Part shown: positions 17,300-27,264 of the stretch, in pieces
Layout of the letters: the number at the start of each line of letters is the position of its first letter
How positions within the stretch are numbered: position 1 is the stretch's first letter
Assembly: GCF_029309835.1 (NCBI RefSeq)
Contig: NZ_JARJHL010000005.1
Span: 1 to 64,000, forward strand
DNA length: 64,000 nt
Direction of reading: 5' to 3'
Source of the DNA: Paracoccus sp. DMF-8
Lineage (GTDB): Bacteria; Pseudomonadota; Alphaproteobacteria; Rhodobacterales; Rhodobacteraceae
The notes under the pieces: generated by a model
What the model saw: only the letters and a program-made list of their open reading frames with translations
The model's database searches: none
What the model was told of the DNA's origin: nothing
Made by a program: the position numbers and the translations under genes

Positions 17300-18148
17300 T
17301 TACAGCCCCGCCTCGCGGAAGGTGTTGCAATCGTTCAGATTGCCGCTGTTGAATCCCTTGGTGAACCAGGATTGCCGGTCCGCGGCAGAGCCGTGGGTGA
17401 AGCTGTCGGGCATGGGCACCCTGCCCGCCTGGCTTTGCAGCACATCGTCGCCGACCGCGCCCGCTGCGGTGATCGCTTCGCGGATGTCGCTTTGGTCGAT
17501 CGTGCCGAACTGGTCGCTGGCCTGCCGGGCCCAGATGCCGGCGAAGCAATCGGCCTGCAGTTCGGTCAGCACCGACAGTTGGTTGGAATCCGACTGGCTG
17601 GCGCGGGCACGGGCGCGGTTGACCTCTGGCAGCACGCCGATCAGGTTCTGGACATGGTGGCCGACCTCATGCGCGATGACATAGGCATAGGCGAAATCGC
17701 CGCCCGCCCCCATCTTCTGGCTCATCACGTTGAAGAAATCGGTATCCAGATACAGGCGCTGGTCGCCGGGGCAATAGAACGGCCCGATGGCCGAGGATGC
17801 CCCGCCGCAGGCCGATTGCACGACGCCGGAAAACAGCACCAGAGTCGGTTCGCGATAGGGGACGCCCGCCTGTTCGGGCAGGACGCGGTTCCAGACATCT
17901 TCGGTATCGGCCAGAACGACGGAAACGAACTGGCCAATCTCGCGTTCCTGCTGGGTCAGTTCGCGCGGCTCGCCGGTCTGCGCGCCCTGATCCATGCCCT
18001 GCACAAGCGGCGAGATATCTATCCCGAAGAAATAGCCGACCGCCAGAATCGCCAGCATGCCGACGACGCCGACCCCTCCGGCCCCCGAGGCGCTGATGCC
18101 GCGCCGGTCATCCACATTGCGGCTGCCACGCCGCCCCCGCCATTCCAT
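17300..18148 (-). CDS. YpfJ-family neutral zinc metallopeptidase
   Basis: A 282-residue membrane-anchored protease-like protein of the KPN_02809/YpfJ family. A Gly-rich cytoplasmic N terminus precedes one membrane segment (VVGMLAILAVGYFFGI), so the catalytic domain faces the periplasm. Zinc site: HEVGHHVQN with a downstream ELQADC glutamate. Conserved cysteines flank the domain. Substrate unknown. It is a typical backbone gene and starts the conserved block, divergent from dedA. Confidence 0.9.
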   Translation of the reverse strand: MEWRGRRGSRNVDDRRGISASGAGGVGVVGMLAILAVGYFFGIDISPLVQGMDQGAQTGEPRELTQQEREIGQFVSVVLADTEDVWNRVLPEQAGVPYREPTLVLFSGVVQSACGGASSAIGPFYCPGDQRLYLDTDFFNVMSQKMGAGGDFAYAYVIAHEVGHHVQNLIGVLPEVNRARARASQSDSNQLSVLTELQADCFAGIWARQASDQFGTIDQSDIREAITAAGAVGDDVLQSQAGRVPMPDSFTHGSAADRQSWFTKGFNSGNLNDCNTFREAGL

Positions 18149-18313
18149 AGGCCGACTCCCTGAAAGTCGATGTTTCGTTCAGTTCTGCGCAAAAACCGGC
18201 GTTGTGCAAGGGCGATCACGAAGCCGCAGGCAACCCGGGTCCCGGCCCGGTTTCGGGTTGACAGACGCGTTCCCACCGACGACCAACAGGCGCGATCAAC
18301 GGAAGGCGGGCAG

Positions 18314-18910
18314 ATGTTTGAATGGGTTGTCTCGACAATCGACGGCTGGGGCTATCCCGGCGTCTTTTTCCTGATGCTGGCCGAAAACGTCTTTCCTCCC
18401 ATCCCGTCCGAAATCATCATGCCGCTGGCGGGCTTTCTGGCCGGAAGCGGCAAGCTGAACCTTGCCCTGACCATCATCGCGGGCACGATCGGCGCGGTTC
18501 TGGGCACGATGATGTGGTATTACATCGGCATGGCCATCGGCGAGGAACGGTTGAAGCGCTTTGCCGCGAAACATGGCCGCCTGCTGACCCTGTCGCCGTC
18601 CGATATCGACGCGGCCCATGTCTGGTTCGACCGCTATGGCGGCTATGCGGTGCTGATCGGGCGCCTGATCCCGACCGTGCGCACGCTGATTTCGGTGCCT
18701 GCGGGGCTGGCGAAGATGCCGATGTGGAAATTCCTGCTGTTCACGACCATCGGCACGCTGGTCTGGACCGCCTTCCTGACCGTCGCGGGGCTGGTTCTGC
18801 ACAGCAATTACGCGCTGATCGCCGATTACATCGACCCGTTTTCCAAGCTGGTCGTGGTGACGGTGATCGCGGTCTATCTGTATCGCGTCATCACCTGGAA
18901 GCCGCATTGA
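18314..18910 (+). CDS. DedA-family membrane protein
   Basis: A 198-residue inner-membrane protein of the DedA/VTT family, with ENVFPPIPSEIIMPLAGF near the N terminus and the conserved GRLIPTVRTLISVPAGLAKM loop. DedA proteins act in undecaprenyl-phosphate and lipid translocation and in membrane homeostasis. Start ATG 18314 has a GGAAGG ribosome-binding site at 18301-18306. Followed 54 bp later by dsbB. Confidence 0.9.
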   Translation: MFEWVVSTIDGWGYPGVFFLMLAENVFPPIPSEIIMPLAGFLAGSGKLNLALTIIAGTIGAVLGTMMWYYIGMAIGEERLKRFAAKHGRLLTLSPSDIDAAHVWFDRYGGYAVLIGRLIPTVRTLISVPAGLAKMPMWKFLLFTTIGTLVWTAFLTVAGLVLHSNYALIADYIDPFSKLVVVTVIAVYLYRVITWKPH

Positions 18911-18964
18911 TCGTTCACGCAAAAGGCATTTGCCAGCACCGGGGCAGAATTCTAGGTCAGGGCC

Positions 18965-19447
18965 ATGTTCGGATTGAATGACAGACAGTTGGCGGGTGCC
19001 GCCGGGGCCGGATCGGCGCTGCTGCTGATCGCGGCGCTTGGTTTTCAGTCGATGGGCTATGCGCCTTGCGAATTGTGCATCCTGCAACGCTGGCCGCATC
19101 TGGCCGCCGCCGTGATCGCGGCTGCGGTCTGGTTTCTGGGCTGGCGGCGCTGGCTGGTCCTGTTGGGCGTGCTGGCCGCCGCCACCGCGACCGGGCTGGC
19201 CATCTATCACAGCGGGGTCGAACTGAAGCTCTGGGCCGGGCCGCAGCATTGTTCGGGCGGCATCAGCGGCATGACCCAGATGTCCACGCAGGACCTGATG
19301 GCACAGCTGCAATCGGCCCCGGTCGTGCGTTGCGACGAGGTGTCGTGGAGCCTGCTGGGCCTGTCGATGGCGGGCTGGAACGCCCTGATCTCGGCCGGGC
19401 TGACGGTGATCTGGACGTTCTCGGCGCTTGGGCGCGACCCGCGCTGA
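18965..19447 (+). CDS. dsbB: Disulfide bond formation protein DsbB
   Basis: A 160-residue four-helix membrane quinone reductase that reoxidises DsbA. The first cysteine pair is CELC in the first periplasmic loop; the second is the Cys of QHCSGG and of VRCDEVSW in the second loop. The length is normal. No dsbA is visible in the window. It probably shares a transcript with the upstream DedA gene. Confidence 0.9.
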   Translation: MFGLNDRQLAGAAGAGSALLLIAALGFQSMGYAPCELCILQRWPHLAAAVIAAAVWFLGWRRWLVLLGVLAAATATGLAIYHSGVELKLWAGPQHCSGGISGMTQMSTQDLMAQLQSAPVVRCDEVSWSLLGLSMAGWNALISAGLTVIWTFSALGRDPR

Positions 19448-19574
19448 AATCCGGCGCAAAAACCGGCAGAAATCCCGCATTTTCCACAGGAAACCCGCGC
19501 ACCCCGCACCGCCATGATTGCACAAGGGCCATGGGGGGGATATACCACGTCCAACAATATCTTGAGGCTTGGCC

Positions 19575-22343
19575 GTGGTTGATACACCGGAAAACGAGAA
19601 CGAAGACAACATCGCGCAGGACGAGGCAGCGACAGAGGCCGAACGCGCGGTGATGGTGCATGACGGGCCGGTCATCGACATCTCGCAAGAGATGCGGACC
19701 GCCTATCTGGACTATGCCATGTCGGTCATCGTCAGCCGCGCGATCCCCGATCTGCGCGACGGGCTGAAGCCGGTGCACCGCCGCGTGCTGTTCGCCATGC
19801 ACGAAACCGGCAACACCCATGACAAGCCCTATCGCAAATCGGCCCGTCCGGTCGGCGACACCATGGGTAAATACCACCCCCATGGCGATGCCTCGATCTA
19901 TGACGCGCTGGTGCGGATGGCGCAGCCGTTTTCGATGTCGCTGATGCTGCTGGACGGTCAGGGCAACTTCGGCTCGATGGACGGCGACAGCGCCGCCGCC
20001 ATGCGCTATACCGAGGTGCGGATGCAAAAGGCCGCCGCCTTCCTGATGGCCGATATCGAAAAGGATACGGTCGATTTTCAGGACAACTACGACGGCAAGG
20101 ACCGCGAGCCGACCGTCCTGCCCGCCCGTTTCCCGAACATGCTGGTCAATGGCGCGGGCGGTATCGCCGTCGGCATGGCCACCAATATCCCGCCCCATAA
20201 CCTGGGCGAGGTGATCGACGCCACGCTGGCCCTGATCGACAATCCCGACCTGCCAAGCGAACGGCTGATGGAAATCGTCCCCGGTCCCGACTTCCCGACC
20301 GGCGGCATCATCCTGGGCCGTTCTGGCGCGCGCAAGGCCTATCTGGAGGGTCGCGGATCCATCATCCTGCGGGCCAAGACCCGGATCGAGGAAGGCCGGG
20401 GCGGCAAGTCCTCGATCATCATCGAGGAAATCCCCTATCAGGTGAACAAGGCCACGATGATCGAAAAGATCGCCGAACTGGCCAAGGAAAAACGGATCGA
20501 GGGCATCGCCCATGTTCAGGACAGATCCGACCGCATCGGTGTGCGCGTCGTCATCGACCTGAAACGCGACGCGACCCCCGATGTCGTGCTGAACCAGTTG
20601 TTCCGCTTTACCCCCATGCAGACCAGTTTCGGCGCCAATATGCTGGCCCTGAACGGCGGGCGCCCCGAACAGCTGACCCTGCGCGACTTTCTGGCCAATT
20701 TCATCACCTTCCGCGAGGAAGTTGTCGCACGCCGCACGGCCTATGAGCTGCGCAAGGCCCGCGAACGCAGCCATATCCTGTGCGGTCTGGCCGTGGCCGT
20801 CAGCAATGTCGATGAGGTCGTGGCCACGATCCGCGCATCCGCCGACGCGGCCGAGGCCCGCGAAAAGCTGATGACCCGGCGCTGGCCCGCGCATGAGATT
20901 CTGGAATATCTGCGCCTGATCGACGACCCGAAACATCCGGTCAACGAGGACGGCACCTATAACCTGTCCGAAGCCCAGGCCCGCGCCATTCTGGAACTGC
21001 GCCTGCAGCGCCTGACGCAACTGGGCGTCAAGGAAGTCACGGACGAACTGGCCGAACTGGCCGATGCGATCCGCGAATATCTGGCGATCCTTGCCTCTCG
21101 CGAGCGGATCATGGGCATCATCTCGGACGAGCTGCGCGAAGTGCGCGAGCTGTTCGCCGTCCCCCGCCGCACCGAGATTTCCGACTGGTCCGGCGATATG
21201 GACGACGAGGACCTGATCGAACGCGAGGATATGGTCGTCACCATCACCTCGGGCGGCTATATCAAGCGCACGGCGCTGGCCGAATTCCGCAGCCAGCGGC
21301 GCGGCGGCAAAGGGCTGTCGGGCATGGCGACCAAGGAAGACGATGTCGTCACCACGCTGTTCGTTGCCAATACCCATACGGAACTGCTGTTTTTCACCAC
21401 CGACGGCATGGTCTACCGGCTGAAGACATGGCGCCTGCCGCTTGGTGGCCGCACCGCCAAGGGCAAGGCCATCGTCAATATCCTGCCGATCCAGCCCGGT
21501 GTGTCCATTGCCGCGCTGATGCCGGTCGATGCGCCCGAGGCGGAATGGGACGACTATCAGGTGATCTTCGCGACCTCTCAGGGCGACGTGCGCCGCAATG
21601 CGCTGTCGGATTTCGCCAATGTCAAACGCAACGGCAAGATCGCGATGAAGCTGCCCGAGGGCGTTGAACTGGTCGGCGTGCGCATGGCGACCGAAAACGA
21701 CGATGTCATGCTGGTCACGGCCTCGGGCCGGGCGATCCGCTTCCAGACCACCGATGTCCGCGTCTTCAAGGGCCGCGATTCGACCGGGGTGCGCGGCATC
21801 CGTCTGGTCAATGACGGCGACAGCGTGGTGTCGATGTCGGTGATCCGCCATTTCGAGGCCGATCCCGCCGAACGCGCCGCCTATCTGAAGATGCGCCGCG
21901 CCGTCGAGGGCGCGCTGGATGACGGCGCCGAACCCGATGAGGACGAAACCGTCGAGGAAGGCAGCATCACCCAGGAACGCTATGCCGAAATGTCGGCGGC
22001 CGAGGACCTGATCCTGACCATCACCGCCAAGGGGGCGGGCAAGATTTCGTCCAGCTTCGACTATCCGCTGCGCGGTCGCGGCGGTCAGGGCGTCACCGCC
22101 ATGGACAAGGCGATGCGCGGCGGCCCGCTGGTCGCCAGCTTCCCGGTCGAACGCGACGACCAGATCATGCTGGCCACCTCGACCGGCCAGTCGATCCGCG
22201 TGCCGGTGGACGGGATCAGTTTCCGGTCGCGTTCCGCCGGTGGCGTGCGCGTGTTCAATACCGCCGCCGGGGAAGAGGTCGTTTCGGTTGCCCGCATCGC
22301 CGAAAGTGGTGAAGATGAGGGCGAAGAACAGTCGCAGGAATAA
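19575..22343 (+). CDS. gyrA: DNA gyrase subunit A
   Basis: The 922-residue breakage-reunion subunit. The catalytic Tyr is in AMRYTEVRM and the GyrA box is QRRGGKG, which separates it from ParC. The quinolone region reads [20 protein letters not shown]: the site equivalent to E. coli Ser83 is Ala and Asp87 is kept, a wild-type pattern in many alphaproteobacteria that lowers intrinsic quinolone sensitivity. I prefer GTG 19575, seven bases after TGAGG; a TTG at 19569 is also in frame. The tail is acidic. A G/C hairpin follows the stop. Confidence 0.97.
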   Translation: MVDTPENENEDNIAQDEAATEAERAVMVHDGPVIDISQEMRTAYLDYAMSVIVSRAIPDLRDGLKPVHRRVLFAMHETGNTHDKPYRKSARPVGDTMGKYHPHGDASIYDALVRMAQPFSMSLMLLDGQGNFGSMDGDSAAAMRYTEVRMQKAAAFLMADIEKDTVDFQDNYDGKDREPTVLPARFPNMLVNGAGGIAVGMATNIPPHNLGEVIDATLALIDNPDLPSERLMEIVPGPDFPTGGIILGRSGARKAYLEGRGSIILRAKTRIEEGRGGKSSIIIEEIPYQVNKATMIEKIAELAKEKRIEGIAHVQDRSDRIGVRVVIDLKRDATPDVVLNQLFRFTPMQTSFGANMLALNGGRPEQLTLRDFLANFITFREEVVARRTAYELRKARERSHILCGLAVAVSNVDEVVATIRASADAAEAREKLMTRRWPAHEILEYLRLIDDPKHPVNEDGTYNLSEAQARAILELRLQRLTQLGVKEVTDELAELADAIREYLAILASRERIMGIISDELREVRELFAVPRRTEISDWSGDMDDEDLIEREDMVVTITSGGYIKRTALAEFRSQRRGGKGLSGMATKEDDVVTTLFVANTHTELLFFTTDGMVYRLKTWRLPLGGRTAKGKAIVNILPIQPGVSIAALMPVDAPEAEWDDYQVIFATSQGDVRRNALSDFANVKRNGKIAMKLPEGVELVGVRMATENDDVMLVTASGRAIRFQTTDVRVFKGRDSTGVRGIRLVNDGDSVVSMSVIRHFEADPAERAAYLKMRRAVEGALDDGAEPDEDETVEEGSITQERYAEMSAAEDLILTITAKGAGKISSSFDYPLRGRGGQGVTAMDKAMRGGPLVASFPVERDDQIMLATSTGQSIRVPVDGISFRSRSAGGVRVFNTAAGEEVVSVARIAESGEDEGEEQSQE

Positions 22344-22346
22344 TAC

Positions 22347-22366
22347 CCGCCCCCGCACCGGGGCGG
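22347..22366 (+). terminator. Hairpin after gyrA
   Basis: CCGCCCC and GGGGCGG with a 6-nt loop, starting three bases after the gyrA stop. There is no T run, so termination would be partial or factor-dependent. Confidence 0.35.
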
Positions 22367-22396
22367 CAGTGGTAGCGGTAAGGGCCAAGAGGCGCG

Positions 22397-23557
22397 TTGG
22401 GGGTGACGGTGGATGACGGCGACAACGCGCTGAGGCAGAAGCTTCAGACCGGGTTTCTCGGGGTCATCGCCTTCGCCGTCATCCTGTTCCTGCTGGTTCA
22501 GGCGAAATTCCTGCTGATCACGCTGAGCATCGCGATCATCATCTTTTCGCTGACTTCGGATGCGATATCCGCCTTTGCGCGGCTGAGGGTGCCGACCTGG
22601 TTCGCGACGACGCTGGCGCTGGCCGTCATCACCATCGGCCTGCTGTGGGTCGTGACCGCGCTGGTGGCGCAGGTCAACGAAATCGTCTCGACCGCGATCA
22701 GCTATGCCGAACGCGCCCAGAAACTGCTGCCGCAACTGACGGAATGGGCGGGGCCGAATGCGACGGTCGCCATCGACAGTTTCATCCGCAGCCTGGACCT
22801 GACCGGCTGGATCCGGTCGCTGGCGGCGCAGGCGTCCAACCTGGTGTCGGGCGTGGTCATGGTGCTGGTGTTCGTGGGCTTCATGTTCAGCGAAAGGATC
22901 TGGTTTCCGATCAAGATCGAGCGACTGACCAGCGATCCGGTTCAGGCGGACAAGGTCCAGCGCATCATTTCGTCGATCATGCGGCGCGTGAACCGCTATC
23001 TGGTGGTGAAAACCCTGGTCAGCGTGGTCACGGCCGCGCTGGTCTGGCTGACCTTTCGGCTGGCGGGGCTGGAACTGGCCGGCCCGATCGCCGTCATCAC
23101 CTTTATCCTGAATTTCATCCCGACGATCGGCTCGATCGTGGCGACGATCATCGCGATCCTGCTGGCGCTGGCGCAGACCGGATCAGTGGGCGAAACCGTG
23201 GCCATCGGCGCGATCTGCACCGCCATCCAGTTCCTGATCGGCAATGTCATCGACCCGATGTTGCTGGGTCAGACGCTGCGCATGTCGACCTTTGGCATCG
23301 TCCTGTCGCTGGCGGTCTGGGGCGCGGTCTGGGGGCTGCCGGGCATGTTCCTGTCGGTGCCGATCATGGCCGCCGTGATGATCATCTGCGCCCATATTCC
23401 CTGGCTGCGCCCGCTGGCCATCATCCTGTCTCGGGAAGGTCTGGCCGATGAAAACCTGTTCGAAAACGACGCCCGCCCGGCGTCGCCGGCGGTCATGGAC
23501 GTCCCTGATCTGAACACCACTACTACCGTTGGAGGACAGGACCGCGAAGCGGTCTGA
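22397..23557 (+). CDS. AI-2E/PerM-family transporter-like membrane protein
   Basis: About 386 residues with seven to eight membrane segments and the family's hallmark near the middle and C terminus (ITFILNFIPTIGSIVATI, GNVIDPMLLGQTL). The family includes TqsA and Na+/H+ antiporter-type members, so the substrate is open. Start is ambiguous among TTG 22397, GTG 22403 and GTG 22409; AAGAGG lies at 22387-22392. Its end converges on the MscS gene. Confidence 0.85.
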   Translation: MGVTVDDGDNALRQKLQTGFLGVIAFAVILFLLVQAKFLLITLSIAIIIFSLTSDAISAFARLRVPTWFATTLALAVITIGLLWVVTALVAQVNEIVSTAISYAERAQKLLPQLTEWAGPNATVAIDSFIRSLDLTGWIRSLAAQASNLVSGVVMVLVFVGFMFSERIWFPIKIERLTSDPVQADKVQRIISSIMRRVNRYLVVKTLVSVVTAALVWLTFRLAGLELAGPIAVITFILNFIPTIGSIVATIIAILLALAQTGSVGETVAIGAICTAIQFLIGNVIDPMLLGQTLRMSTFGIVLSLAVWGAVWGLPGMFLSVPIMAAVMIICAHIPWLRPLAIILSREGLADENLFENDARPASPAVMDVPDLNTTTTVGGQDREAV

Positions 23558-23627
23558 TCCCGCGACCGGACCCAACGCGGGGCGCCAGCAAGCAGCAGGC
23601 CTTGCCCGCGCCGCGCCTGTCGCGCCG

Positions 23628-26153
23628 CTAGTCGCGTTCGCGTTCCTGGCCGTAGCCCGTCACCTGCACCGGATCGTCGTCGGCGATATCCGCGCTTTCG
23701 GCCTCTTGCGGAGGGGCGGGCGTCCTGTTCGGCGTCGCGTCGTCGGACGCCTTGTCCGCCTGTTCCGCAGGCGCGGCGGGGCTGCTGTCGGGTGCCTTTG
23801 CCCCCGGCTTCAGCAGATCGCCCGCGTTGCGCAGCCACAGGTCGCGTTGGGCAAAGGGAATTTCGATGTTTTCCTCGGCGAAGCGCTTGGCGATGGCGTG
23901 GTTGATGTTCGAGACGACGCCAACGCCGCCGTTGATATCGGCGACCACGGCGCGCAGTTCGAAATCCATCGAATCCGCGCCGAAGGCGGTAAACATCACC
24001 ACCGGAGCCGGGTTGATCAGCACGGTCGGCTGATCCTCGGCAATCTCCAGCAGGATCTTTTCGACCAGCCGCGTGTCGGTGCCATAGGCCACGCCGATGC
24101 GCACGATGATCCGGCCCGACAGGTTGTTGCGCGTCCAGTTCGTCACCGATTGGGTCACCAGATCCGAATTCGGAATGACAATTTCCGTCCGGTCAAAGGT
24201 CTGGATATGCGTGGACCGGACCGAGATGCGCTTGACGACGCCCTGATTTTGCCCGACCGCGATCCAGTCGCCGACGGTGACAGGACGCTCGATCAGCAGG
24301 ATGATGCCGGAGACGAAGTTCGACACGATATTCTGCAGTCCGAAACCGATACCAAGCGACAGGGCACCCGCGACAAAGGCCAGCGAGGCAAGGTTGATCC
24401 CCGCCGCCGTGATCGCCAGCATCAAGGCCAGAATGATCCCGATATAACCGATACCCGCGACGATGGCATTCTGCCCGCCCGCGTCGATTTTCGTCTTGGG
24501 CAGGACCGTGCTGCGCATCGCACCCTGCACAAAGCGCGTGATCGAATAGCCCACCGCAAAGATCACCATCATCGCCAGAATGCCAGTGGGCGAAATGGTG
24601 ATGCCGCCGAACGAAATGCCTTCGCGCAGCCTTGTCCAGTATTCGCCAAGCTCGGTGGCGCGCACGCCCCAGACCAGCGCGAAAAGCGGCACGAAGAACA
24701 GCGCCAGCACAAAGCCGATCACCAAAGGCATCAGCGCATCGCGCGCCGCCTGCCCGCCGCCCTTGGCCATGGCGTAAAGCTCGGTCGCGAAATCCTGCAA
24801 CAGGATCAGCAGGCCGACCAGCGCCAGCGTCATCACGGTGGGCCACAGCATCGCATTGGCCAGCGTGGTAAAGCCGACCAGCGGCAGCACCGCCGCCACG
24901 ACCGCCACCAGACGCGCCAGATTGCCCAGAATCGCGGCGAAGCGGCGGCGGTAACTGTCGCTGTCCGCCGCTGTGGTCTTGCCGATGTTGCGCAGGATAT
25001 TGCCAAGCCGGAACAGGAAATACCCGCCCAACACCAGCAGCGGGTAATGCCAGACCACGGCCGAGCCGTCGGAAAACTCCATCGGGACGCGCAGCTTGTC
25101 ATCGCTCGCCCCCGCAAACCCGCCCAGGGGCAGCGCGGCAAGGGTCAGATATTGATGCAGCGCCAGCACGACGGCCAGAATCGCGCCATTGAACCGCGCC
25201 TGATTGCGCTGGCGTTCGGTCGCGGGCAGCGAGCCGTCCTGAACCGCCGTGGCCACGCCCGATGCCGGAAACATGCCGCGCAGGATCCACAGGCCCACAA
25301 ACACCGTCATCGCCGCCGGAGGCAGCAGGACCAGCAGGGGCCGCCCCCAATCCGCGAACAGATTGGTCGAAAACAGCGCGACGACCACCAGCACGACGCC
25401 CAGCACCGGCACGATGATCTGACCGAGCGAGACCCCGAATTCGACCACCGTCCGCGTGCGCTCGCTGGCGCGGGCCGACAGGCGCGAAGGTGCCTCGTTG
25501 ATCCAGTCGCGGCCACGCGTCAGCAAAAGCACGGCCAGAACCATGCAGATCAGAACGATCAGGCCCCAGCTTTTCGCGCCCGCCCAACCGCCTTGCGCCT
25601 GAAACCGGCTGCGAACCTCGTCCGCGACGCCTGCGGCCAGCGTCACGCCGTCCTGCATCGCCAGTTTCCAGTTCGCCGGATTCAGCGGCACCGGGGCCGA
25701 ACGCAGCAGTTCGGTCGCCTGCTGTTCGCGCTGCGCCCGGTCGATTTCCTGGATGATGCCATCGGCGCGGCCATGGGCCTCGACCGCGTTCAGCCCCGGG
25801 GCCTGCAATTCGGCCAGCTGATCGTTCAGCGCCTTGCGCCGCGCGGCGATATCGTCGGATCTGCTTTGGCCTTCGGCGGGAACCGGACCAAGCGCGGCGA
25901 TCTGGTCCTTGAGCGTGCTGATGCGGGTCGCATTGGTGCCCTGCGCGTCACGAAAGGACTCGCGCCATTTGACGACCTCGGCCCGGATCGCTTCCAGCCG
26001 CGCGTCATTGGCGCTGCCCGATTGCAGGATCTGTTCGGCCTGCCCGGCCAGCTTTTCCCAGGCCGTGTAATCGGGCTGAGGCGTTTCCTGTGCATGCACA
26101 GCCGCGGCAAAGATGACCCACAGGCCGACGAAGGCTGCCAGAAGCGCGCGCAT
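23628..26153 (-). CDS. Large mechanosensitive channel (DUF3772 + MscS)
   Basis: An 841-residue inner-membrane channel. It has a signal peptide (AAVHAQ), then a periplasmic DUF3772-type helical region (about residues 25-190, coiled), about ten membrane segments, and a C-terminal MscS core. The pore helix and glycine motif are in LGIGFGLQNIVSNFVSG, followed by RPVTVGDWI. The C-terminal ~70 residues are Pro/Ala/Asp-rich. Such channels release solutes on hypo-osmotic shock. Start ATG 26153; it follows cysK by eight bases on the same strand. Confidence 0.92.
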   Translation of the reverse strand: MRALLAAFVGLWVIFAAAVHAQETPQPDYTAWEKLAGQAEQILQSGSANDARLEAIRAEVVKWRESFRDAQGTNATRISTLKDQIAALGPVPAEGQSRSDDIAARRKALNDQLAELQAPGLNAVEAHGRADGIIQEIDRAQREQQATELLRSAPVPLNPANWKLAMQDGVTLAAGVADEVRSRFQAQGGWAGAKSWGLIVLICMVLAVLLLTRGRDWINEAPSRLSARASERTRTVVEFGVSLGQIIVPVLGVVLVVVALFSTNLFADWGRPLLVLLPPAAMTVFVGLWILRGMFPASGVATAVQDGSLPATERQRNQARFNGAILAVVLALHQYLTLAALPLGGFAGASDDKLRVPMEFSDGSAVVWHYPLLVLGGYFLFRLGNILRNIGKTTAADSDSYRRRFAAILGNLARLVAVVAAVLPLVGFTTLANAMLWPTVMTLALVGLLILLQDFATELYAMAKGGGQAARDALMPLVIGFVLALFFVPLFALVWGVRATELGEYWTRLREGISFGGITISPTGILAMMVIFAVGYSITRFVQGAMRSTVLPKTKIDAGGQNAIVAGIGYIGIILALMLAITAAGINLASLAFVAGALSLGIGFGLQNIVSNFVSGIILLIERPVTVGDWIAVGQNQGVVKRISVRSTHIQTFDRTEIVIPNSDLVTQSVTNWTRNNLSGRIIVRIGVAYGTDTRLVEKILLEIAEDQPTVLINPAPVVMFTAFGADSMDFELRAVVADINGGVGVVSNINHAIAKRFAEENIEIPFAQRDLWLRNAGDLLKPGAKAPDSSPAAPAEQADKASDDATPNRTPAPPQEAESADIADDDPVQVTGYGQERERD

Positions 26154-26161
26154 GGTCAGGA

Positions 26162-27193
26162 TCAGTCCTCGAAGACGGCGGGGATATCGGCGGGCTTGCG
26201 GTCCATCCAGCCCGGCACGGGCAGGTTGCGGGCGCGCAGGAAATCGGGGTTGAACAGCTTGCTTTGATAGCGCGTGCCGCTGTCGCACAGGACCGTCACG
26301 ATGGTCTTGCCCGGCCCCATGTCCCGCGCCATCCGGATCGCGCCCGCGATATTGATGCCCGACGATCCGCCAAGGCACAGCCCTTCGTATTCCAGCAGGT
26401 CGAAGACGACCGGCAGCGCCTCGGAATCCGGGATGCGGTAATTGAAATCGGGGGTAAAGCCTTCGAGGTTCGCGGTGATGCGCCCCTGCCCGATGCCTTC
26501 GGTGATCGAGGTGCCGGGGCTGTCGAATTCGCCCGTGGTATAGAAACTATACAGTGCCGCGCCTTCGGGATCGGCCAGACCGATCTTGACGCCCTTGGGC
26601 TGCAGGGCCATCGCGACCCCGGCCAGCGTCCCGCCCGAACCGACCGCGCAGATGAAGCCATCGACATTGCCGCCGGTCTGTTCCCAGATCTCGGGGCCGG
26701 TGGTTTCCAGATGCGCGCGGCGGTTCGCGGTATTGTCGAACTGATTGGCCCATATCGCGCCATTGGGTTCGGTGCGGGCCAGCGCCTCGGCCAGACGGCC
26801 CGAATAGCGCACATAGTTGTTGGGGTTCTTGTAGGGCGCGGCGGGAACCTCGACCAGTTCGGCACCGGCCAGCCGCAGCATGTCCTTCTTTTCTCGGCTT
26901 TGGGTTTCGGGGATGACGATCACCGAACGAAACCCCATCGAGGCGCCGACCAGCGCCAGACCGATGCCGGTGTTGCCGGCGGTGCCTTCGACGATCGTGC
27001 CGCCCGGTTTCAGAACGCCGCGTTCGACCGCATCCTTGATGATATACAGCGCGGCGCGATCCTTGACCGACTGGCCGGGGTTCATGAATTCGGCCTTGCC
27101 AAGGATGGTGCAACCCGTCGCCTCGGACGCCCGGCGAAGCTTGATCAGCGGCGTATGACCGATGGCAGAGGCAAGATCAGGGCAGATGCGCAT
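26162..27193 (-). CDS. cysK: Cysteine synthase (O-acetylserine sulfhydrylase)
   Basis: A 343-residue PLP enzyme that makes cysteine from O-acetylserine and sulfide. The PLP lysine is in NPGQSVKDRAALY, the phosphate-binding loop is EGTAGNTGIG, and the glycine motif AVGSGGTLAG follows. Start ATG 27193. It lies just downstream of a TrgB-like NUDIX gene, the same neighbourhood as the Rhodobacter tellurite locus, where cysteine metabolism contributes to resistance. It is slightly longer than E. coli CysK, with a C-terminal extension typical of alphaproteobacteria. Confidence 0.93.
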   Translation of the reverse strand: MRICPDLASAIGHTPLIKLRRASEATGCTILGKAEFMNPGQSVKDRAALYIIKDAVERGVLKPGGTIVEGTAGNTGIGLALVGASMGFRSVIVIPETQSREKKDMLRLAGAELVEVPAAPYKNPNNYVRYSGRLAEALARTEPNGAIWANQFDNTANRRAHLETTGPEIWEQTGGNVDGFICAVGSGGTLAGVAMALQPKGVKIGLADPEGAALYSFYTTGEFDSPGTSITEGIGQGRITANLEGFTPDFNYRIPDSEALPVVFDLLEYEGLCLGGSSGINIAGAIRMARDMGPGKTIVTVLCDSGTRYQSKLFNPDFLRARNLPVPGWMDRKPADIPAVFED

Positions 27194-27264
27194 ATCGCGG
27201 CCTTTCACAGAAACGGTTACGCACAGTTATACGTCTGCTGTTTGTCGCGGCAAGGGCGAGCGGG

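Noticed and set aside
19263..22388. A 1041-codon open frame antisense to gyrA
   Set aside because: Shadow frame caused by strong codon bias and high GC; His/Asp/Gly-rich text without any domain, while gyrA on the other strand is certain.
23529..26267. A 912-codon open frame antisense to the MscS-type channel gene
   Set aside because: Arg/His/Gln-rich antisense shadow; the channel gene has clear motifs.
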